Positions 17,959-27,058 of a stretch of DNA of 64,000 nucleotides are shown here, in pieces. Both the position numbers and the translations under genes were made by a program. Location of the stretch: NCBI RefSeq assembly GCF_000381885.1, contig NZ_KB907212.1:310001-374000 (forward strand), in the 5' to 3' direction. The notes under the pieces were generated by a model. That model had not been told where the DNA came from, searched no databases, and saw only the letters and a program-made list of their open reading frames with translations. Positions within the stretch are counted from its first letter, which is position 1; every line of letters begins with the position of its first letter. Source of the DNA: Actinomadura atramentaria DSM 43919. Lineage in GTDB: Bacteria > Actinomycetota > Actinomycetes > Streptosporangiales > Streptosporangiaceae.

Positions 17959-19617
17959 TCAGCCGTCGAGGGCGGCGAGCTCGCGCTCGATGGCGGCCTG
18001 GTGCTCCTCGGCGTCGCGGCGGGCGCGGCGCGGGCTCCACCGGCCCGACATCAGGAACACGAACGGCAGGAACACGACCTGCCCGCCGAGGCACACCCAC
18101 CACCAGGTGCGCCACTGGCCCGGCCCCTCCTCGGACGCCTTCTTCACCTCCGCGCCGTGCGCCTTGAGCACGGCGAGCTGCGGCTGCGCCTGCTGGACGG
18201 TGGCGAGCCCCGCGACGCCGACCTCCTTCGCGGCGCGCGCCGCCAGCTCGGGCGGAACCTGCCCGGCCGGGTACCTGCCGAGTTCGGCGAACAGCTCCGG
18301 GTGCGCGCCGACGATCGCCAGCGCCGGACCGGCCTGCTCCTGCGCCGCCTTGACCTCGGTGCCGTGCTCGACGATCGGCGTCACGGACGTCACCACGACC
18401 GGCACGAACGCCGCCGACACGGCGACGACGATCCGCAGAATCCAGCCCCACACCGCGAGCCCCGTCGCGGTCGCGGCCGGGTTGTGCTTCTCGACGGTCT
18501 CGGTGAAGCACGCCATCCACGGCGCGTACGACAGCCCGCCGAACACGCCGATTCCGATGAACAGCCACGCGAACGTGTAGTAGTCGGTCTCCGGACGGGT
18601 CGCCAGCAGCGCGAAGACGGCGGTCGTCGCGACGGACCCGACGCCGCCGACGAGCATCAGCGGCTTGCGGACGCGGAGCCGGTCCGACAGCAGCCCCGCC
18701 AGCACGAGCGCGACCGCGTTCGCCGCCCAGTACCAGTTCGCGAGCGCGTTGGCGCGCTGCTCGCTGTAACCGAACGTCGCCGAGAAGTAGATGACGAAGT
18801 TCCCGACGGCCGCGTAGTAGAGCAGCAGGTACACGCTGATCGCGAACGCCGAGCCGACGACGTCCACCCGCAGCATCGTCCGCCACTGCCCCGCGTGCTG
18901 CCGCGCGGTGTCCAGGCCGCGGGCGCGCGCCTCGATGAGCGCGCGGTCGCGCATGCTGACCATCACCTGGTCGCGCAGGCTGGGGGACAGCTCGCGCAGG
19001 CCGAAGAGCGCGACGACGAACACGACGAGCGCGCTGATGCCCGCGTAGCGCAGCTCGTCCGCCCAGTCGGCGGTGTCGAGGGTCGCGCTGGTGACGGTGG
19101 TGACGACGAGGCTGCCGACGACCGGGCCCATCGTCCAGTAGCCCATCGCGGTCGCGCGGCCGACCTGCGGCGAGAAGTCGCGGATCAGCGCGGGCGTCGC
19201 GACGAGGACGACGCCCTCGATGAAGCTGAGCGCCGCGAACAGCACGAGGTACGTCGTCTTGTCGGGCGCGTGCGGCAGGAGCAGCACGACGACGCCCGCG
19301 ATGAGCAGCCCGTAGACGACGAGGTTGGCGCGGCCCCAGCGGTCCGCGAGCCCGGCGAGCAGCGACGCGAACGCGCCGATCGCGTTGCCGACGACCGACA
19401 GCGCGATGAAGTAGCCGAACGTCATGTGGTACTCGGTGATGATCGACGTCGCCACCGCGAACTGGATGTAGAGCAGGTAGTACAGGACGATCGTCGTCAC
19501 GACGACGATCGCGAGGTACGCGTAGCGGCGGCCCGCCTCGGGATAGTGCGCGAGGTCGCGGCGCCAGAGCCGGCCGAGGCCGGACGGGTGCGCGGGGGTG
19601 GGTGCGGACGCGGACAT
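17959..19617 (-). CDS. MFS transporter
   Basis: A 552-residue major facilitator. Twelve membrane helices can be traced, with the loop 2-3 motif DRWGRANLV after helix 2 and its counterpart SDRLRVRKPLM in the second half. An extra-long, Ala/Lys-rich loop (about 440-515) lies before the last helix, unusual for the family and predicted outside the membrane. The ATG at 19617 is the first Met before helix 1, with a Gly/Ser/Pro-rich leader. It shares a divergent control region with the acyl-CoA ligase gene and so probably exports or imports a carboxylic acid handled by that enzyme; substrate unknown. Confidence 0.88.
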   Translation of the reverse strand: MSASAPTPAHPSGLGRLWRRDLAHYPEAGRRYAYLAIVVVTTIVLYYLLYIQFAVATSIITEYHMTFGYFIALSVVGNAIGAFASLLAGLADRWGRANLVVYGLLIAGVVVLLLPHAPDKTTYLVLFAALSFIEGVVLVATPALIRDFSPQVGRATAMGYWTMGPVVGSLVVTTVTSATLDTADWADELRYAGISALVVFVVALFGLRELSPSLRDQVMVSMRDRALIEARARGLDTARQHAGQWRTMLRVDVVGSAFAISVYLLLYYAAVGNFVIYFSATFGYSEQRANALANWYWAANAVALVLAGLLSDRLRVRKPLMLVGGVGSVATTAVFALLATRPETDYYTFAWLFIGIGVFGGLSYAPWMACFTETVEKHNPAATATGLAVWGWILRIVVAVSAAFVPVVVTSVTPIVEHGTEVKAAQEQAGPALAIVGAHPELFAELGRYPAGQVPPELAARAAKEVGVAGLATVQQAQPQLAVLKAHGAEVKKASEEGPGQWRTWWWVCLGGQVVFLPFVFLMSGRWSPRRARRDAEEHQAAIERELAALDG

Positions 19618-19689
19618 GGGGCCCTCCTCGGGCGCAGGCGTCCTCCGGCCGGGCGGCGCGCCGGCGGCCGGGCCTGCGGCGTGCCCGCA

Positions 19690-19753
19690 AAAATAATGCG
19701 CGACCGGATGAATGACAATGGATTCATCATCTTGCATACCGTCCGGTCGGTAT
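19690..19753 (-). promoter_or_regulatory. promoter and operator for the MFS gene
   Basis: On the minus strand TTGTCA (19718-19713), 17 bp, TATTTT (19695-19690) form a canonical promoter. GATGAAT (19707-19713) and ATTCATC (19722-19728) form an inverted repeat over the -35. Upstream, ATACCG-TCCGGT-CGGTAT (19736-19753) is a near-perfect 18-bp palindrome (16 of 18), sharing ACCG/CGGTAT halves with the operator at 19889. The 345-bp intergenic region otherwise shows no gene. Confidence 0.65.
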
Positions 19754-19852
19754 GGTCTCATGGACGGCGAGGAGTGACCGCTATCACACCGGCCGGCCGC
19801 TCGGCTCGACCTGCCGTTCCCCCTGGTCAACGCCGGTTCCTGCGGTGGACGA

Positions 19853-19914
19853 TTGACGCCGTACGGTCCGGAATTTATGGTGGACCGACCGACCGGTATG
19901 TGAATACCGGCCGG
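19853..19914 (+). promoter_or_regulatory. promoter and operator for the acyl-CoA ligase gene
   Basis: TTGACG (19853-19858), 17 bp, TATGGT (19876-19881) is the best sigma-70-like promoter in the window. Directly at the expected start point lies an inverted repeat, CCGACCGGTAT (19889-19899) with ATACCGGCCGG (19904-19914), 10 of 11 matched. Position over +1 suggests repression by the TetR protein encoded at 21590. Confidence 0.7.
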
Positions 19915-19962
19915 TAGCCGACGCCCTTTTCCGTGCCCGGCCGCCCGCCCCGGAGAATCGCC

Positions 19963-21589
<1,627 letters not shown>

Positions 21590-21609
<20 letters not shown>

Positions 21610-22180
21610 GGAACAGCTCCACGTAGTGCTCGCTGATCGTCCGCGTCGCGAGCCGTCCGCCCGGCCGGTACCACGAGCCGATCTGGTGCAGCGCGCCGAA
21701 GAAGAAGTTCACCGCGATGTCGGCGGGCACCCGTTCCGACAGCGACCCCTCGCGCTGCCCTTCCTCGACCAGGCGCCGGAACCGCTCGTGGTACCGCCGC
21801 CGCTCGGCGCGGACGGCCTCCTGCCGCGCCGCCGACAGCAGGTGCGTGGACCGGAAGAAGACGATCAGGTCGTCCAGGTAGCGGAACGAGGTCTCCAGGA
21901 CGTCGAGCGCGGCGGCGCGCAGCCGCTCCTCGGCGGTGCCGGCGCCGTCCGCGATCCCTTCCAGGCGGCGGGTCTGCAGGTCGAGCAGCCGGTGGTAGAT
22001 CGCGTAGAGCAGGTCGTCCTTGGAGCCGAAGTAGTGGTACATCGCGCCCTTGGTGACGCCCGCCGCCCGCACGATCTCCTGGACGGACGTGCTCTCGTAC
22101 CCCTTCTCGGCGAACAGCCGCGTCGCCACCGCCAGGAGCCGGTCGGGCAGGGGCAGGTGGTCCGACGCCTGCGTTGACAC
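21590..22180 (-). CDS. TetR/AcrR family regulator
   Basis: A 196-residue TetR protein. The HTH is canonical: SVQEIVRAAGVTKGAMYHYF at about 32-51, then GSKDDLLYAIY. The C-terminal region resembles the KstR/FadR-like acyl-CoA-responsive subgroup (TetR_C with NFFFGALHQIGSWYRPGG). The GTG at 22180 follows GGAGGTCGA. Tail-to-tail overlap with the acyl-CoA ligase gene, and ACCG-type palindromes in the divergent ligase/MFS promoter, mark it as their likely repressor, with an acyl-CoA as a plausible ligand; that part is inference. Confidence 0.9.
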
Positions 22181-22235
22181 TCGACCTCCGTCCGGGGGAC
22201 GGCGCCGATCGGGCCGGCGCCGCGCGCCAGCCTAC

Positions 22236-22667
22236 CTACCGGGCCCGCACGTGCGCGCCGACGACGGGCCGCGCCAGCAGCGCCGCCGCCGTCCCGGCCG
22301 CCGCGCAGCCGAGCAGCACGAGGAACACGACGTTCCCGTCCGCGTGCCGCTCCGCGAGCGCGATCAGGCACTGCCGCGCGGGCTCGACGGCCAGCACCCC
22401 CGCGACGACCCACAGCCCGACCCGCCCGGCGCTCCGCCCGCGCCGCACCAGCACGGCCCCCCACCCGAGCCCGACCGCCACGACGACGAGCAGCGCCAGG
22501 TAGACCCCGACCGCCCCCGACGACAACGCGGGCTCCGCGACGGCGTCGACCCGCTCCGACCGCGCCTGAACCCCGAGCAGCACCGCCCCGACCACGACGA
22601 CCTGCGCGACCAGCAACCAGATCGCCGCACCGACGACTCCGGGCGTTCCTTCGGGTCTCTCGTCCAT
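22236..22667 (-). CDS. four-helix membrane protein, unknown function
   Basis: A 143-residue protein made almost wholly of four hydrophobic segments (about 11-32, 46-68, 78-96, 108-132), ending in a short polar tail. No family is recognised. The ATG at 22667 sits after GGAAGGCTCATC; a second upstream ATG is not in frame. It is divergent from the YciI-like gene across 165 bp. Function unknown. Confidence 0.6.
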   Translation of the reverse strand: MDERPEGTPGVVGAAIWLLVAQVVVVGAVLLGVQARSERVDAVAEPALSSGAVGVYLALLVVVAVGLGWGAVLVRRGRSAGRVGLWVVAGVLAVEPARQCLIALAERHADGNVVFLVLLGCAAAGTAAALLARPVVGAHVRAR

Positions 22668-22832
22668 GATGAGCCTTCCGGGGTTGGGGGCTTTTGTCGT
22701 TCGACGCGCCCGCCCGCGAGGGCGTTCTGACCGGATCGAGAAAAAGTTCGGGGGTGTGTCGATCCCGGGGGGAGGTCGTTCGACCTTGGGGTGAGAGGGT
22801 CCGAGAGAGCGGCCCGGGACAGGAGACGACCC

Positions 22833-23252
22833 ATGAAGTACATGCTGATCATGCGCGCGACGGACGAGGCGTTCGGGCAGATGGCGTCGGTGGACTTCGG
22901 CGAGATGCTGGAGACGGTCGGCCGGTACAACGAGGAGCTGATCCGCGCCGGGGTGCTGGTCGCCGCGGAAGGGCTCGCGGACGCGGAGGAGGGCGTCGTC
23001 GTGGACTACTCCGCCGAGCCGCCCGTCGTCACGGACGGCCCGTACGGCGAGACCAAGGAGCTGTTCGGCGGGTTCTACATCCTCAACGTCGCGTCCAAGG
23101 AGGAGGCCGTCGAGTGGGCGAAGCGGTCCCCGATCAGCGGGAAGGGCTTCAAGACCGAGATCCGCCGCGTCACGACGATCGACGAGTTCCCGCAGGACAA
23201 CGAGTGGATCCAGAAGGAGCGCCGGTGGCGCGAGGCCACCGGGCAGCTCTGA
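22833..23252 (+). CDS. YciI-like / DGPF-domain protein
   Basis: A 139-residue dimeric alpha-beta-barrel protein of the YCII/DGPF family: MKYMLIMRATDEA at the start and the name-giving motif VVTDGPYGETKELFGGFYIL at about 64-83. The reaction is unknown. Families of this type are commonly encoded beside ECF42 sigma factors, and here a sigma factor of that build follows 15 bp later. The ATG at 22833 has AGGAG 7 bases upstream; the 14 extra residues of a longer reading would be Arg-rich. Confidence 0.9.
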   Translation: MKYMLIMRATDEAFGQMASVDFGEMLETVGRYNEELIRAGVLVAAEGLADAEEGVVVDYSAEPPVVTDGPYGETKELFGGFYILNVASKEEAVEWAKRSPISGKGFKTEIRRVTTIDEFPQDNEWIQKERRWREATGQL

Positions 23253-23267
23253 GCGGGGAACGCGGGG

Positions 23268-24554
23268 ATGGGCGACCCGACCGGGCGCGACGCCGTCGCC
23301 GCCGTGTGGCGGATCGAGTCGGCGCGGATCGTCGGCGCGCTCGCGCGCTACACCGGTGACTTCGCGCTGGCCGAGGACCTGGCGCAGGAGGCGCTGGCCG
23401 AGGCACTGGTGACGTGGCCGCGCGACGGGACGCCGCGCAACCCGGCCGGGTGGCTGCTGACGGTCGGGCGGCGGCGCGCGATCGACGCGTTCCGCCGCCG
23501 GTCGGCCCGTGACGAGCGCTACGCCGTCCTCGCCCGCGAACTGGGCGAGGGCGGCGCGGCGGTCGGGCGGCCGCCCGGCGATCCGGCCCGGGAGGGCGAC
23601 GACGTGTTGTGGGACCCGGACCAGATCGACGACGACGTCCTCGCGCTGATGTTCACCGCGTGCCATCCGCTGCTCTCGCGGGAGGCGCGGGTGGCGCTGA
23701 CGCTGCGCGTCGTCGGCGGGCTGACCAGCGACGAGATCGCGCGCGCGTTCCTCGTCCCGACCGCGACGGTGCAGGCCCGCATCACCCGCGCGAAGAAGAC
23801 GCTGCTCGCGGCGCACGTGCCGTTCGCGGTGCCGCCCGCGGGGGAGCGCGCGCGGCGCCTCGGCTCGGTGCTCAGCGCCGTCTACCTGATCTTCACCGAG
23901 GGGTCGTCGGCCAGCTCCGGCGCGGACGTCATCCGGCTCGACCTCGCCGGCGAGGCGCAGCGGCTCGCGCGCGTCCTGGCGCGGCTGATGCCGGACGAGC
24001 CCGAGGTCCACGGGCTGCTGGCGCTGCTGGAGCTGACGGCCGCGCGCTTCCCTGCGCGCACCGGTGCGGACGGCGAACCGGTGCTGCTCGCAGATCAGGA
24101 CCGCCGCCGCTGGGACCAGGGTGCGATCCGCCGGGGGCGCGCGGCGCTGGCGCGCGCGGCGGGCGTCGGCCGGGGGCTCGGCGCGTACGGGCTGCAGGCC
24201 GCGATCGCCGAGTGCCATGCCGTCGCGCCGTCCGTCGAGGCGACGAACTGGGAGCGCGTCGTCCTGATCTACGAGGCGCTGGGACGGCTCGCGCCGTCAC
24301 CGGTGGTCGAACTGAACCGCGCGGTGGCGGTCTCGATGGCGCAGGGACCGGCGGCGGCGCTGCCCATCGTGGACGGGCTGGCGGACGCGGCCGAGCTGGC
24401 GCACTCCCACCTGCTGCCGAGCGTCCGCGGCGAACTGCTGACGCGGCTGGGCCGGGCGGCGGAGGCCCGCGCCGAACTCGAACGCGCCGCGCGGCTCTGC
24501 GGGAACGACGGCGAAAGGGCCGTCCTGGAACGCAAGCTCGCCGCCCTCGGCTGA
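23268..24554 (+). CDS. ECF RNA polymerase sigma factor, ECF42-type with long C-terminal extension
   Basis: A 428-residue sigma factor. Region 2 (DFALAEDLAQEALAEALVTW, then NPAGWLLTVGRRRAIDAFRRR) covers about 25-80 and region 4 (GGLTSDEIARAFLVPTATVQ) about 147-166. The remaining 240 residues are the helical, TPR-like extension (DUF6596 type) with YLIFTEGSSASSG at the front and ATNWERVVLIYEALGRLAPS further on. This architecture plus a preceding DGPF gene defines the ECF42 group, in which the extension controls activity instead of an anti-sigma factor. No anti-sigma gene is present here. Confidence 0.92.
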   Translation: MGDPTGRDAVAAVWRIESARIVGALARYTGDFALAEDLAQEALAEALVTWPRDGTPRNPAGWLLTVGRRRAIDAFRRRSARDERYAVLARELGEGGAAVGRPPGDPAREGDDVLWDPDQIDDDVLALMFTACHPLLSREARVALTLRVVGGLTSDEIARAFLVPTATVQARITRAKKTLLAAHVPFAVPPAGERARRLGSVLSAVYLIFTEGSSASSGADVIRLDLAGEAQRLARVLARLMPDEPEVHGLLALLELTAARFPARTGADGEPVLLADQDRRRWDQGAIRRGRAALARAAGVGRGLGAYGLQAAIAECHAVAPSVEATNWERVVLIYEALGRLAPSPVVELNRAVAVSMAQGPAAALPIVDGLADAAELAHSHLLPSVRGELLTRLGRAAEARAELERAARLCGNDGERAVLERKLAALG

Positions 24555-24602
24555 CTGTCCGAGGCCCGCGCTAAGGTCCGTCCCGTCAACGGAGGGAGCC
24601 CC

Positions 24603-24962
24603 ATGTCCGTGCCGTTCCTCGGCCTGCGCACCGTGATCTACCCGGCGCCTGACGTGGCCGCCGCGAAACGCTGGTGGACGTCCGTGCTCGGCTTCGAGCC
24701 GTACTTCGACGAACCCTTCTACGTCGGCTACGACGTCGGCGGATACGAACTCGGCCTCGATCCGGACGGCGATCCGGCGGCCGGGCCGCGCGTGTACTGG
24801 GGCGTCGAGGACGCTGCGGCCGCCGAGGCGGCGCTGATCGCCGCGGGCGGCGAGTCGCACGAGAAGTGCCGCGAGGTCGGCGGCGGCATCGAGGTCGCGA
24901 CGGTGCGCAACCCGCTGGGGGACCTGGTGGGGGTGATCCGGAACCCGCACTTCTCCGTCTGA
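24603..24962 (+). CDS. VOC (glyoxalase/bleomycin-resistance fold) family protein
   Basis: A 119-residue single-domain vicinal-oxygen-chelate protein: betaalphabetabetabeta layout with VIYPAPDVAAAKRWWTSVLG (about 11-30) and a second half starting at VYWGVEDAAAAEAALIAAGG. The usual metal ligands are not clear: the first half has no obvious His, the second ends in a Glu-poor strand. It may be a small-molecule binding protein. It starts 48 bp after the sigma factor gene with an own GGAGGGAGC site and may belong to the same operon. Confidence 0.82.
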   Translation: MSVPFLGLRTVIYPAPDVAAAKRWWTSVLGFEPYFDEPFYVGYDVGGYELGLDPDGDPAAGPRVYWGVEDAAAAEAALIAAGGESHEKCREVGGGIEVATVRNPLGDLVGVIRNPHFSV

Positions 24963-24989
24963 GAAACGTCCTGATCACGGCCGCGAACT

Positions 24990-25480
24990 CCGGGCTCGTG
25001 CGCGCGGACCGGCGGTCGCCTGAGCGGAACGTGCGTCGGACAGCGGCGCGGCGAGCGCGTCGGCCGAGGCGTGGTCGATGTCCCCGACCTCGACGAGGAC
25101 GGGCGTTCTGATGCGCCGCGGCTCGTCGGCGGGCGTCAGGACGTGCGGCGCGCCTGCCGAGCCGAGTGATCCAGGACGCCGTGTCGGCGTCGGACGGCTC
25201 GGGCTCGCGGCCGTCCGCGAGGTCGTTCGGCACGCGCCGGTTCGCGCCGCCCGGCGTGCCGGTCACCGACGCCAGCCCCGGACCGGCCACAATCGCCCGG
25301 TTTGAGACGAGCATGCTTAGGACGATCCGCGCGCCCAGCGAGCAGCCGCCCAGGCCGTAGTCGTCCGGCCCGAGGTGTGCGACCAACGCGAGACCGTCGT
25401 CGGCGAGCACGTCGCGCGGGTAGCGACCGGGCACTGTCGCCGTGGCCGTGTAGATCCGGCAGGACGACGCGGCGTCCGCC
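24990..25480 (-). pseudogene. alpha/beta hydrolase remnant
   Basis: Minus-strand pieces in different frames together spell an alpha/beta hydrolase: VVLPDLHGHGDSA, then (shifted) YPRDVLADDGLALVAHLG and GGCSLGARIVLSML with the nucleophile elbow G-C-S-L-G, then (shifted again) EPRRIRTPVLVEVGDIDH. At least two frameshifts separate them, and the region between the elbow and the acid strand is shortened. No start codon with a ribosome site is seen. It is best read as a decayed gene; a sequencing artefact is unlikely since neighbouring genes are clean. Confidence 0.7.
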
Positions 25481-25490
25481 AGCCGTGCGG

Positions 25491-25772
25491 CTCGAGCTCG
25501 TCCTGACGGCTGCCGGTGCTCGCAGCGGACGGGTTCACCGGGACGGCGGACTTGCCGCCCGGCGCCTCGTCGGCGCGCGCCGACCGCGCGGCACGTGTTC
25601 GCGGACGTCGAAGCTCCGCGGATCGGGACGGCGTCCGGGCTGTTCAGCGCCGTCAGACGGCTCGACGCCGTCCCCCAGCATCGCCGCCTTCGGCCGACCC
25701 GCCCACGACGCCTGCGCGCGGACCCTCTCGATCAGCGCCTTCCCGCGCGCTCGCGGTCCGCGCGTCCGGCGG
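25491..25772. other. gene-free, probably decayed sequence
   Basis: No frame on either strand gives a convincing protein. One plus-strand piece (EAPRIGTASGLFSAVRRL, about 25605-25660) looks like part of a transporter or other domain but is too short to name. GC is slightly lower and frames are broken, as in the hydrolase remnant next to it. Confidence 0.4.
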
Positions 25773-25802
25773 TTGACCCGGCGCATGGCTAACCGTTATC
25801 TA
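25773..25802 (+). promoter_or_regulatory. promoter of the padR-ABC operon
   Basis: TTGACC (25773-25778), 18 bp, TATCTA (25797-25802) precedes the PadR start by 27 bp, with GAGGAG at 25818-25823. The -10 sits inside an AT-rich partial palindrome, ATCTATATGAT, where a PadR protein would be expected to bind. Confidence 0.6.
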
Positions 25803-25828
25803 TATGATCCGACCCGTGAGGAGACCCG

Positions 25829-26347
25829 ATGCAGGACGTGCTGCTGGCGCTGCTCGCCAAGGAGCCCGCGCACGGCTACGACCTGCGCGCCCGGCTGCGC
25901 GCGGCGCTCGGCCCGCTCGGCGGCGACCTCAACGACGGGCAGGTGTACGTCACGCTGCGCCGCCTGGAGAAGGCCGGGCTCGTCACCGCCCGGCTCGTCG
26001 GGCAGGGCGACCGGCCCGACCGCAAGGTCTACGAGCCGACCCCGGCGGGCCGCGAGCGCGTCGCCCGGTGGCTGGCCGACGTCGACCCGGCGGCGCGGCC
26101 CGCGCCCACGGACCTGTACCTCAAGCTCGTGGCGGCCGCGTCGTCCCGGCTGGCCGACCCGGTGGACATCGTCGACGCGCAGCGGCGCGAGCTGCTGCGG
26201 CGGCTGGCGGACGTCCAGCGGGCCGCGCTGGCCGAGCCCGCCGGGTCCGGGCCCGCGCTGCTGCTGGAGGGCGCCGTCCTCCGGCTGCAGGCCGATCTCC
26301 GCTGGCTGGACGCGTGCGCCGCCCACTGGACCGACCGGAAGAAGTGA
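25829..26347 (+). CDS. PadR family transcriptional regulator
   Basis: A 172-residue protein. The N-terminal winged helix is typical: LLALLAKEPAHGYDLRARL (about 5-23), NDGQVYVTLRRLEKAGLV (about 35-52) and RKVYEPTPAGRERVARWL (about 66-83). The C-terminal helices form the dimerisation arm. It starts the operon with an ABC ATPase 8 bp downstream and a permease; PadR regulators in this position usually repress the transporter until its drug or peptide substrate is present. Intact in the middle of a decayed region. Confidence 0.93.
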   Translation: MQDVLLALLAKEPAHGYDLRARLRAALGPLGGDLNDGQVYVTLRRLEKAGLVTARLVGQGDRPDRKVYEPTPAGRERVARWLADVDPAARPAPTDLYLKLVAAASSRLADPVDIVDAQRRELLRRLADVQRAALAEPAGSGPALLLEGAVLRLQADLRWLDACAAHWTDRKK

Positions 26348-26355
26348 GGAACCGC

Positions 26356-27057
26356 GTGGAACCCGTCCTGCGAGTCCGCCGGCTGCGCAAGCACTACGGC
26401 GCGGGCGGCGGCCTGGTCCGCGCCGTCGACGACGTCGACCTCGACGTCGCCCCCGGCGAGGCGCTGGCCGTCGTCGGCCCGAGCGGCTGCGGGAAGTCGA
26501 CGCTGCTGCACATGCTCGGCGCGCTCGACCGGCCGGACGGCGGACGCGTCTGGCTCGGCGGCGAGCGGATCGACCGGCTGTCCGAGACCGCCGCCGCCCG
26601 GCTGCGCCGCCGCGCGATCGGGTTCGTGTTCCAGGCGTTCCATCTTGTGGACGAGCTGACGGCGCGGGAGAACGTCGAGCTGCCCGCGCTGCTGGCCGGG
26701 GCGTCGCCGCGCGCCGCCCGCCGCCGCGCCGCCGCGCTGCTCGACCGCGTGGGGCTCGCGGACCGCGCCGGGCACCTGCCCGCCGCCCTGTCGGGCGGTC
26801 AGCGGCAGCGGGTCGCGGTCGCGCGCGCCCTCGTCAACGACCCGGGGCTGCTGCTGGCGGACGAGCCCACCGGCAACCTCGACACCGCCGCCGCCGGGGA
26901 CGTCCTGCGGCTGTTCGCCGAGCTGCGCGCCGAGGGCCGCACGCTGGTCGTCGTCACGCACGACGCGCGGATCGCGGCCGCGGCGGACCGGCTGATCACC
27001 ATGCGGGACGGCGCGTTCGTCGACCAGACCGTGTTCGCGCCGTCCGGGCTGGTGTGA
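26356..27057 (+). CDS. ABC transporter ATP-binding protein (LolD/MacB type)
   Basis: A 233-residue ATPase with Walker A GPSGCGKST (about 38-46), Q-loop FVFQAFHLV, signature LSGGQRQRVAVARAL (about 140-154), Walker B LLLADEPTGNLD and H-loop VVTHD. It matches the family that pairs with FtsX-like permeases for peptide or antibiotic export. The GTG at 26356 has GAGGAAC upstream and follows the PadR stop by 8 bp. The permease starts 1 bp after its stop, so the two are translated together. Confidence 0.95.
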   Translation: MEPVLRVRRLRKHYGAGGGLVRAVDDVDLDVAPGEALAVVGPSGCGKSTLLHMLGALDRPDGGRVWLGGERIDRLSETAAARLRRRAIGFVFQAFHLVDELTARENVELPALLAGASPRAARRRAAALLDRVGLADRAGHLPAALSGGQRQRVAVARALVNDPGLLLADEPTGNLDTAAAGDVLRLFAELRAEGRTLVVVTHDARIAAAADRLITMRDGAFVDQTVFAPSGLV

Positions 27058-27058
27058 C

